Source: Oscheius dolichura
Taxonomy: Eukaryota > Nematoda > Chromadorea > Rhabditida > Rhabditidae
Assembly: GCA_932521035.1 (NCBI GenBank)
Contig: OW051493.1
Coordinates: 5,022,001 to 5,086,000, forward strand
Reading direction: 5' to 3'
DNA: 64,000 nucleotides
Shown: piece by piece, positions 9,847 through 19,900 of the stretch
Layout: each line of letters begins with the position of its first letter
Numbering within the stretch: the stretch's first letter is position 1
The notes under the pieces: model-generated
What the model was told of the DNA's origin: nothing
What the model saw: only the letters and a program-made list of their open reading frames with translations
Databases searched by the model: none
Translations under genes and position numbers: made by a program

Positions 9847-11191
9847 TCACTTTCCAGGAGGGTCTGGGATGTCGGGGACGGCAGCCTGAGGCGGGAGGGT
9901 GAAGCCCTTTACCTGTGGTTAGATTGTACTCATTCTCGAGTAGCACCTACCATTGGATATTCGGGTGTGGGATCCGCTGGCGGCGGTGGAGGAGGCGGAA
10001 CTGGCGGTGTGACTACTTCAGGATACTCGGCAGGCGGAGGAGCCGGATTGGATGGGTTCTGAACGGAAAGTTATCGAGGAATAAGAACGCGAAACCTCTG
10101 GATACTCGGGATTAGAGGGAGGAGGCGGCGGCCCGGGAGCAGGTCCCATTTGAGCCGGCACTTCGGGGTACTCCTTCTCTTTTCCAGCCGCCGCCACTGC
10201 CACTTCTGGCGGATTTTGAACAGGAATCTCTGGATAGGGGGGATTTGATGGGGCTGAAAGACGATTTATATTTCTATTGATAGAGCAGGAATACCTGTGA
10301 ACGGCGGAGGGGCTGGTCTGTGGGCAACTGGAGGTTCTACCGAGGGGAAGGTCTGTGGATAATTTGGACCGGAGCCTTGAGGATAATTAGGTTGAGAGTT
10401 CTGTGGGTAGTTGGGAGGAGATCCCTGTGGGTAGTTTGCCCCCTGTTGAAGATGTAGGTATATCATAGAAATAAGTGTAATCTTACCTGGGATGGATCAA
10501 AGTTACCCGGAGGTCTATTTTCCGGATATCCTTGGGCCGTAAACTGTTGTCTCTTCCACCAGGGGATCTGCGGTCCTCTCTGTCTCGCCCAGTACGGCCT
10601 CTCGTCCATTTGGTTGTATCCCTGGTTGAATCCTTGTCCATATCCTTGACCGTATCCCGGATACCCTCCGTAGTTTCCATAGTTTCCACCCTGTCCGTAA
10701 TAATTCTCCTGATAGCCGTAATTCTGAGATGGGCCATAATTAGATGGACGGAAGTAGCCGGTCTGTGGTTGCTGATCATATGACGGTTTGGGAGCGTAGC
10801 TGGATACGGGAGGCTCGTAACTGCTCTTGGGGGAATAGCTAGACAGGGGGGCAGAGTAGGAGGAGGGAGCCTCTTGGGGAGGGGTGTAGGTGGCCATCGG
10901 CCGACCGTAGCCAGATCTCTTCAATCTGGAATTACGAAATAAGTTGTTTTGTCTCGTCCGAGGAGAACTTCCAGGATTTTTTGTTCGGTGAACACTCGAA
11001 GAAAACTCGTTTTACTCAGCCACAACTAAAACATTCGGGGTGAAACGGGCCGGTATATATTGAGTCCATTTACCACCAAAGGTGCCATAAAATACCGTAA
11101 TCGAATAACGTTCTCCCCATATTCTCAAAAGAGGAACTCACCTAGTGGTGGAGACTATAGGAATAAGCAAGACTAGAACTAGCGGCCTCAT
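9847..11191 (-). CDS. Secreted Pro/Tyr/Gly/Gln-rich repetitive protein
   Basis: Minus strand, about six exons. Exon 1 (11142-11191) encodes a signal peptide (RPLVLVLLIPIVS); exon 2 (from 10925) continues with LKRSGYG, a dibasic site. Low-complexity blocks follow: SSY/PKPSY repeats, a GYGQGYGQGFNQGYNQ stretch, then four NYPQ(G/N)S-type units at 10330-10450, then PEYPEV and long proline runs at 9950-10200. The last exon ends PDIPDPPGK and stop at 9847-9849. Introns are about 38-45 nt except the first (about 215 nt). The composition is typical of extracellular structural, adhesive or cuticle-associated proteins. No family is recognised, so function is unknown. Exon boundaries in the proline-rich part are moderately certain. 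Confidence 0.72.
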
Positions 11192-11844
11192 CTCTGAACT
11201 GGCGATGAGTGGCCTCTATCGAATGAGGAGGGGACGAGGCTGATCTGACGGGAAAGTGACCAGAAAGAGGGCGGAATGTCGTCCAGGAGGGTCTCCTCGC
11301 TTGCCTAATATAGAGCGGGAGCCGTTCAACGGGTTCCGAGGAGAAAAAGGGTCTTTACAACACATCGGTGTCCACCTGTCGACCGAACAAAGTCGATTAC
11401 ACCTCGGCCCGTTACCGTCTGACTCACGGAGTTTACCGAAAAGTTAGAGGCCGGGAGAGGATTGTCTATGAATCGGGGGCGGGTTGATTCACACGTTGCA
11501 GAGGTTGTTAGCAACCATTTGACGAATTATCACAACTTCAAAGAATGGTAGAGGTCATTGACGAAAATAAGGACGAATAGGTAGAAACCAAAGGAATTCC
11601 ATTGTTACCTCATTTGCAATGAGAAGAAGGACACTTCTTGGCCGTAGTGGGCTCCTCCCTGAGTCCCCTTCCCAAATGACCTTGTTTATCCCCTTCCCCT
11701 CAAAGGACATGTCGTCGTTCAGTTGGATAGCTTTGGTTTTTCTGCTTGCCCCCGGCGTCGGTCTCCCCGGCAACGGCGAACGGATCGACGCGTCAGCCGC
11801 CATTAGACCTATCCTCCCGGTAACCGATAACAGGAGCAGACGAG
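11192..11844. other. Intergenic between secreted-protein gene and Tubby
   Basis: Shared 5' region of two divergent genes. One open frame (ATG 11709) begins with a signal-like hydrophobic stretch (WIALVFLLAPGVG) and overlaps Tubby exon 1 in another frame. Its coding bias is weak, so I do not call it a gene. No other feature seen. Confidence 0.45.
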
Positions 11845-13645
11845 ATGGCCAGCGCCGACTGGGTCGAGGCGAATCTCGTCCGACAGGTAGGCTCTAATTA
11901 TTACGGTGGTAAACAACAATCCCTGACGTCGGCAAGGTTCCCTCAAGGGTGAAATCTGTCCCGTGACAATTCCCAGAAGCCCATAATGACTGGTTTGCCT
12001 CTTCTGGGTAATCACCACCTCACTCTACCCTCTGTGGCTGTATCGGCCGTTGTCTCTCTCTATTTGCCCGTCTTTTATTGAATATTTCAGAGAAAAATGT
12101 TGGAAGAGAAGCAGCGAAAGTGTCGGACGACCACCCAGGGCGTCACCGCTGTCCCCAACGCGGCTGCTGTCCACTCCGACTTCGTGTACTGTCCCCCACA
12201 TACTATTCGTCTAAAACAGATCTTTTTAGATTTGTTGACCCGTTCAGCGTCTCCCAGTCAATGTGTTTCGAGGGTCCTCTCGCCCCGGCGGCCGAAGACC
12301 CCGACAGATTCGACAGCCGGCCCTCGCGGCTCAGTGAATTCGCCAGCCAGCAGACGGCACACGGCTCAGTGCGATCCTCGTAAGTTTCGACAGGCTTCTA
12401 TTTTTTTCTTGTTCTTTGTACCCGCCTCCCCTTTCAGTAATACTCCCTCGGAGGAGGATGAGCTGGCCGCCAAGATGGAGAAGGCCGATATGAGCGCTGT
12501 CGTCCTGAGCGACGACGATGATCTAGGTTGGCATGGAAACAAAGGGATTCGAGACAGATATAGGCGAGGACATGGTCAACCCGGGACGGGATGACATCGA
12601 CCTCCCGAGGGACGACCAGGAGCCGGACTACGAGTTCATCTTGAACAACATGGAGAGATTCGTCGAGGACCCGGCCACGGCCGGCAAGATCTTCCGCTGC
12701 GTGATCACCCGGGACAAGAAGGGCATGGACAAGGGCATGTACCCCACCTACTACCTTCACCTCGACCCCCTCGAGTCGGCCAAAACCCGGAAGGTAGTCG
12801 CCCTTGTCCCTTTAGATCATCCACCATCCCAGATCTTTTTGCTGGCTGCTCGTCGGAGGAAGAAGTGCAAGACGGCCAACTATCTGATCTCGACGGATGC
12901 TACGGACCTGTCGAAGGATGGAGGGGCCTGTGTGGCCAAAGTACGGGCAAACGCGATGGGGACCCAGTTTACTGTCTATGACAATGGAAAGAACCCGGCA
13001 AAGACGGTGTCCGTCGAGGTGCGACAGGAGCTGGCCTCTGTCTTATACGAGACGAATGTCTTGGGATTCAAGGGGCCGCGGAAGATGACTATTATCATCC
13101 CGGGGGTGGCACACACCGGGCAGGCCGTGGCCTACAAGAGGATGAAGATCCAGCCGGTGGAGGTAATCTGTGAGGGGCAAACTGAAATGAATTGGTGGGG
13201 ATTTAGGAAAAAGACACTCTAATTGAACGTCACAAACGATCAAAAACAGCTGCCGAGCAGAATCTTAATCAGATTGTTGTTATGAACAATAAACCACCAA
13301 TTTGGAATGAGGGTTCGTGCACCAACAACTTTACCTTGTCCGTTTTTAGACACTCAATCTTATGTTCTCAATTTTCATGGACGAGTTCAGTGTGCTTCGG
13401 TAAAGAACTTTCAAGTTGTTCATGATCAAGATCGTAGGGGTTTACATAATCGAAAACGGAGATAAATTTCAGCGGATTACATTGTAATGCAATTTGGAAG
13501 ACGAGGTGACGACACATTCGCTATGGATTTTCGTTATCCTCTCAGCGCCATTCAGGTACTTTCTATTACTTCTAATTTACATGAAAAGGTTTAGGCATTT
13601 GGAATTGCTATGACAAGCTTCCACAGCAAGTTGGCTTGTGAATGA
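11845..13645 (+). CDS. TUB: Tubby-like protein (TUB/TULP family)
   Basis: Tubby proteins bind phosphoinositides through the C-terminal beta barrel and help deliver GPCRs to cilia. The start is ATG 11845 after an acceptor-like ataacag. Exon 1 ends in VEANLVRQ and exon 2 continues with MLEEKQRK, as in TUB. An acidic linker ([19 protein letters not shown]) precedes the tubby domain from about 12640: [34 protein letters not shown], then in later exons [29 protein letters not shown] and FHSKLACE at stop 13643-13645. The small intron near 12525 is uncertain (about 31 nt, donor gttggc). The first part is GC-rich, whereas from about 13200 the codons turn AT-rich within the same domain. Confidence 0.92.
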
Positions 13646-13861
13646 GAAGTTTTTCTTCCAATAAGGCCAAATATATCGAAATTTTCGAGTCTTCTATGTG
13701 ATTGTTGTTTCCCAGATCTCGGTGTCAAATAAATTTTTCGTGATTGTTGAAACATGAACCTATACGCTTCTCTTATTCTACGGCTGTATTTTCTCTAGAG
13801 CAAAAGGTTTAAAACAGTAGTTGTTCCAAAGGTATAAGAAAAGAGCTGAATAAAATATTTA

Positions 13862-14953
13862 TTAAAAATCCATACCGGAAAACATCCACTTATAACGATC
13901 ACGAAATTCTTTTATAATTAATTCACTTTGTTCAGGTGCTTTATAAACGCCTATTTTACATTTACAATCATGAGCAGGTCTTTTTATTTCGCTTCCTAAT
14001 TCTCGTAATTTATCGCTCCTCATAAGGTCCGTAACCATTTCTATTTTAGCAAGCGATTTCTATAAAATAAATTTACTTTATAAAAAAAAACTAACTCTTT
14101 CTTCCGATTCGGCTAACCCATCTATATTTAACTGTATCTCATTAATTGTCGACTGTAATCGATCTACTACAAAACCGGCGGCAAAATCTAAATTATTCTC
14201 GAGAAGTGTCAATATTCTTGTTTTATAAGCAAGTTCATAATTAGGCCCCTTCTAAAAACAAAAATATAGAAAAATAAGCATGCCTACTTTTATGTTCTGA
14301 TTTGTACCAAATAATTTCCAATGCTCAGGGGAATCCACCGTCGAACACAGCATTATAACTATTTTCATATATTCTGATGTACGCAAGGGGAGCTAAAAGG
14401 GTAATAAATGGATTGAAAAAAAGCAAAAAAAAAATAGCTCTACCTACTTGTTGAAGGACCAAAGCTGCCGAATTCCAATATTGAAGTTGTTCACCGTATT
14501 CTGTCGTTATTTGTTCATAAGCATTTAAAACATCTTCAATGTGCTCAGGAAGTGGTTTAACCTAAACAATATCCTGAATGAGATAAATAAATTACCTTTA
14601 AAGCACTGCGAATAATTGACTCATACAATCCAACTTTATGCACCCGATTATGTTCTTCTTGATGTAACATTTTGTTAAAAAGCTAAAGGGTGGGGTATTT
14701 GTTGTGTTTTACTGGCATACCTCAAAAGCAGTAACAAAGTCGCCGCAATGATAAGCATGGCAAGCTTTATGTGATATCATTTCACTTAATTCCTGTTTAT
14801 ATTAAGGAGAAGTAAAGAAACGAACCTACTGTTATCTTCAACGAACCAATTTTTTGTATGTAGCAATGGCTTGAATTTGTCCGGTGTGCAAAAGTGTATT
14901 TCTTCTTCCTCCTCATTATCAAACTCCAAGTTAGAGAATAGTTCAGACAGCAT
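13862..14953 (-). CDS. Uncharacterised protein, possibly C8orf76-like
   Basis: Minus strand, about seven AT-rich exons with 33-60 nt introns. ATG 14951-14953 lies 10 nt after a ttcag acceptor. It encodes an acidic N-terminus (FDNEEEEEIHF), then WFVEDN, a helical stretch (HKACHAYHCGDFVTAFELFN) and further helices (PEHIEDVLNAYEQI, GPNYELAYKTRI, LAESEEKSLAKIEMVTDL), ending in FRDRYKWMFSGMDF at stop 13862-13864. The order of a WF motif near the N-terminus, TPR-like helices and a Lys/Trp-rich C-terminus recalls the poorly characterised C8orf76 family, but this is a weak resemblance. It is tail-to-tail with Tubby and head-to-head with RPL35A. Confidence 0.75.
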
Positions 14954-15432
14954 TGCAATTGATCTGAAATGGCTTGGATTAGAAACAGTTAGAAAAGAAG
15001 GAAAATAAGTTTTTATTCAAGAACCTCCCTTGAGGTCAGAAAATTCAAACACATCTCAAAGGGCGCGTATCCTCGGTCCCGCAAGGAAATCAAAACCAAG
15101 CGAGCGCGAGGACCGTAGACCCGGGAAATTTCTCTCAATTTTTCATTTCTGGGGCCTACAAATCAAGCTGGTGTATTTTTGTTACTATACGCCGTTTTTG
15201 TGTGAATTTCTTTATGGAAAAAAATGCGTCTAAAATTACCCATATATTTCTGTCCATATTCTATACATTTTGAGATATAGAAGGCTAAAAAGTGATATTT
15301 GAACAAAAATGGCGATATCGTAACTATTCTGATCTTTTCTGATGGAAAAATCATCCAACTAAAAATTTCTACCGTCCTTTCCATTTTCTCTACCCCAAAT
15401 CTTTGGCTCATTTTACAATTTTGCAGGTAAAA
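14954..15432. promoter_or_regulatory. Divergent intergenic region, uncharacterised gene and RPL35A
   Basis: About 480 bp separates two divergent start codons, so both promoters must lie here. A polypyrimidine-AG acceptor (tttgcag, ending near 15426) sits just upstream of the RPL35A ATG and a ttcag upstream of the other gene. A GC-rich stretch at 15060-15125 stands out from its AT-rich surroundings. No specific element could be named. Confidence 0.4.
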
Positions 15433-16191
15433 ATGGCCGAGCAAGCAACTCGCCGAGCTGGACCCAAGGCAGCTGGAAGGTTGGCGCTTCGCTATTTTTT
15501 GCTATATGTTTATTTTCTTTAGACTTTATGTAAAAGGTATTTTCACCGGATTCAAGCGTGGACAGCGTACCCAATCTGAGCACACTGCTCTATTGAAATT
15601 GGAAGGAGTTTACAACCAGGATGACGCCAAGTTCTACATTGGAAAGAGAGCGGTTTACCTTTACAAGGCCCACAATAAAACTAAGGTATGTGATTTAGTC
15701 GTGGTGTTACTGACGCACTAGTTTGAAATTCCTCAACGCAAGTTAGAAATATTGGGCAGCTTCACTTTCGTTATTATTCACTATCAGCATAACGTGTGTG
15801 TGGTGATTACTCCTCTTTAGTCATTTTTATCTGTTCGGATAGCACGAGAGTTAGCGTGACACTAATGTGATTTGATTTGTTTGCCAGTAGCCAAATTTTA
15901 AAGACGAAGGAAAAATACACTTGAAAAAGTGCCTGTTTCTAATCTGAAGAACTACCGTTGCTTTTTACAATATTATATGAGCGTTGCTAAAAATGATCTA
16001 AAGCAATCTTTATAAACCCTAATTTATTTCAGAAGCCTGGACACAGTGTCCCCACCAAAACCCGCGCCATCTGGGGCCGTATCACTCGAGTCCACGGAAA
16101 TTCCGGAGCCGTCCGTGCCAAGTTTCATCACAATTTGCCTCCCTCTTTTGGAAAGAGAATCCGCGTGATGCTGTATCCTTCCAAGATCTAA
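15433..16191 (+). CDS. RPL35A: 60S ribosomal protein L35a (eL33)
   Basis: Component of the large ribosomal subunit. Exons 15433-15479, 15523-15685 and 16033-16191 encode about 120 residues. Motifs: [57 protein letters not shown] and the C-terminal [11 protein letters not shown]. The pattern closely matches nematode RPL-33. ATG 15433 follows acceptor tttgcag with only gtaaaa between, suggesting trans-splicing. Intron 1 is 43 nt; intron 2 is 347 nt, unusually long here, and could house a snoRNA. AATAAA lies just after the stop, near 16219. Confidence 0.96.
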
Positions 16192-16906
16192 GCTACATTG
16201 TTATTTTTGTTACAGCCAATAAATCGTTGGTATTACAGTGGAGGTTATGGTGAGCTCTTTTTGAGGAGGAAGTGATCTGTAAAGAGCTGGTTTTGTTTGT
16301 GAAGATGGGGTGTCGCTATGGATACGATGTGGGTATTATACATCTACTCATCAGGGGTAATACCCACCCTCACTTGATCATTAGTCCATTGAACCCTATA
16401 ACTACATCACGAAAAAACCTTTTAGCTAATCACTCACATAGTGGTTCTTTGGATTTGCTAATTTGACCTAGGCAGTGGTAGAAGTACACGGCCTCCGACG
16501 TGCATTCTTTCATTAGGTTTTCACGGTGTACCTTCACTTTTCCTCTGGAGATTCATGATAAAATAGAAGTGAAGCCCAACAACAACTTCAATTTGCGACA
16601 ACTAATAATCCAAAAAGCCGGCTTTGGCGGATTGACAGGCACATCTGGCTCCTCTCCTGATTCAGCTATTTCAACTCTGCCCTCGGAGAGTATCCCCCCT
16701 TGTTAGCTCTCAGGCATACAGACTGGCATTTCATGTAATCCATTGACAAAGGGATGGCTTGAGCTGATAGCTCGAACTAATTTCCCCTCTATTTCCCTTC
16801 TTATGTGCAGTTATCAATCAAGGAAAACTTCCGCCCCAATCATTCCTTTCAGCCGATCGTTTCCCATAATAAATAGTCTTTGCAGTTTGTAACGAGCAGT
16901 GCATAA
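16192..16906. other. Intergenic upstream of the NIM1-like kinase
   Basis: Contains the RPL35A polyadenylation region and probably the kinase promoter. The open frames at 16272 and 16500 lack domains and splice structure. An acceptor-like tttgcag at about 16880-16886 precedes the kinase start by roughly 20 nt. Confidence 0.45.
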
Positions 16907-19900
16907 TGTCAGGCAGTAGAAATGGATCCAGAGAAATCCGCAGTGAACCGCCAACATATGCTATCCAGGTACTGTCGATCTCAATTGTTTCCTAATTGTT
17001 AACCTATTCATTTGACTTCTTTGAATTGTCGGAATTCAGGAAGATGATGACAGTTCCGATGAATCTTCGGTGGAAGCAGAAGAGGCCGCCAAACACATTG
17101 AGCGTACCGAAAGCGACCCTTTCCCTCGTAGTCCCAAGGTATCTTCCCTCTCAACTTCTTCCATCTTTCAGTTCCGTGATAAATTCCTCATGGACCGTAC
17201 CAAGTCGTCGGCTTCACTGCCGGTCCACTCGATGTCCATGTTGAAAACAGGCGAGAGAACGGCCTACGAGGAGCAGTGCTGGCTACTAGACAACGACGTC
17301 CTCCAGCAGAAAGAGGTACGCCTAATCCGGAAGATTAGGGAAAGTTCGAAGCCCTGTCAATAAGTGGACTATTTGTGGGTCTTCGTAGGATATTCTTTGA
17401 AAATCATGAGACCTAATATTGCCCGGCTTATGGGGGAAAACCAGCCCGTAATAAAATGTGGCGATCCTTGATATTAACTGCCTCGAATCTTGCAATTTAC
17501 GTGAAAAATTGGGAAGGAAAAAGTCCCTGGCGGGGCTGGTTTCCTCTCCGGAAATGGCCCGACTAACATCACCTCTCCGTCTCGGGGATAAGCTCTTCCA
17601 CCCCCGCCTCTTCCTCTACAACATGGATTTTCTGTCGGCCTCTTATCCGCCCCGAATCGAGGGATCAGACCCTACAAAACAACACAATGACGACTGGTTC
17701 AGGTGGTTCTCGGCAAGCGGATCGGCATGTACCGGCTGGGTAAGGAATTAGGCAGTGGAAACTTTTCAAAGGTGAAACTGGGAGTTCACGTCCTGGCCAA
17801 GGGTTGGTCCCTCTTATTTCCGGCACACGGCAGACTGTTCAGAAAAGGTGGCCATCAAAATAATGGACAAGACGAAGATGGACCAGAAGGCGCAGAAGCT
17901 GCTGGCCAGGGAGATCAGCACCATGGAGAAGACACACCACCCCAATGTCATCCGACTCTTCGAGGTAGCCCGGCCCGGTGACAATTAGCCGTATTCAGTG
18001 CGTCGAGACGCTGACGAGGATGCACCTCGTGATGGAATACGCCGGCGGGGGCGAGCTGTACAACTATGTCCACGAGAAGGGAAAGCTCACCGAGGAGGAC
18101 ACCAAGAACATCTTCACCCAGGTCGTGTCGGCCGTCGCCCACATGGTATGCCCCTTGCCCCCCTCTGATATAGCCCCGTCCTCAGCACAGTCTCCATATT
18201 GTCCACAGGGATATCAAGGCGGAGAACATCCTCTTCACGGGGCCGGGCAAAGTCAAGGTAGCCTCTTTCCCTCTACTTTGACAAGATATAATTTTCAGCT
18301 GGGCGACTTTGGCTTTTCGTGTTTTGTGGAGCCAATCGAGCAGCTGACCACCTTCTGTGGGAGTCCGCCCTACGCCGCCCCGGAACTATTGAAGTGGGTT
18401 GAACAGGGAAGATACAAATCGTTAGAACAATTATATTGACAAAGGGAGCACGGATGAAGTGAGGTGTCGTCTACTTTCGCCACTTCTTGAAGGCCCGGAA
18501 GACGATGTCCTTGGGCGGGGTCAGGTAGTGGTGGAAGTAGTCGTCGCCGTAGGTGGACAGGGCCTGGGAGCCGATGGACGGGGTCAACCACTCGACCTTC
18601 TGGAAGCCGGCCTCTAGCAACAGTTCGGCATACGTTTCCCGGAAGTAGAAGTAGACCGTCTCCTGGCCGACGTCCTCCCCGTCGAAGAAGGCCAACTTCG
18701 TGGGCAGGCCGTCTCTCCAGGGCTCCGTGGGCATCTCCAGTCCGCTGCCGAGTCTCTTGGCATCCTCCTCCCGCGGGTTCAACTCCGGGATCCCGTTGGG
18801 CACCATCCCGATCAGCACTCCGTCCTCCTTCAGACTCTCCCGGACATTCTTGAACGCGGTCGAGATCTTCTCCCAACTGTCGAGATAGTTGTAGGCATTC
18901 ATGGCCGTCGCGAGGTCGAACGTGTTAGGCTCGTTGAACTGGAGCATGTCCTCGGCGGCGAACCTCATCTCCTTGACGTGGCCGTACCTCTGTCTGGCTA
19001 TCTTGACCATCTCCTCGTCCTTGTCGAACCCGTAGGTGTACTTGGCCCCCCAGCGGACGAGTTGTCTCGTCGTCTCACCTAAATCTTCTCGTTTCCGAAA
19101 TCCACCCTCGTTACCGGTGGAACAGGCCACGTCCAGCACCTTCTTCCCGTGGAGGAGGCCCTTGGTCGCCTTGCGCAGGGTGGGCAGGACGACGCCCTGT
19201 GTCAGGAGCCAGGCGGATTTCCTTGAAGAGACCATCATGGGCGGGAAAAATCGAAAGAAATGGATGAGATTAGCTGATAGGATTCTAACGAGTCGGCGGA
19301 TCAGCGGGGATTTCTGGGGTCTATTCGAAAACAGACGGTATCACGAGGAGAGAGGTATTGTTCTTGGAATATTTACTAGGTTGTCCGAAAAGTTCGCGTT
19401 TTTCTTAATTAGCTTTTGATTCTACGCACTTTTTGGGCTGGTTTTGGTGTCAAAATGATCGCTGTCGCATGCTCCAGAACCGTATATGGTTTTCGATAGG
19501 GGTTTCCTACTACCCTGACCTGCTACAGACTGCTTTATTTCGACGTTTATTGGGCCGAGGTGCTGTGGGGACTCACCACAACGATTTCATAGAACGCTAG
19601 GGTGGTCCTTTTGAAGCCCTTGACGTTACTGTTCAGCCAAAAAAAAGTTTGTCTCGGTAGCCCTCAGGATGGCCGAGTATCGCGCATTTCCTTTTACTAT
19701 GGAAACAGTCCTCCCGATGAACTTCTACCAGGAAAAGCGGGTGTACCGCGGTTATTTGTGACCCGATCCCTTTACCTCCACTCCAAGAACAAAAGTTGTT
19801 AGTTAGACCAAGGGCTCACAGCTGATAATAGAATTGAAGTGATTGGGAGCAACTCATTTTGATTGGGAGCAACTCATTTTGATTGGGAGCAACTCATTTT

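Noticed and set aside
18370..18876. 168-codon minus-strand ORF overlapping the methyltransferase
   Set aside because: Out-of-frame shadow of the methyltransferase coding sequence on the same strand.
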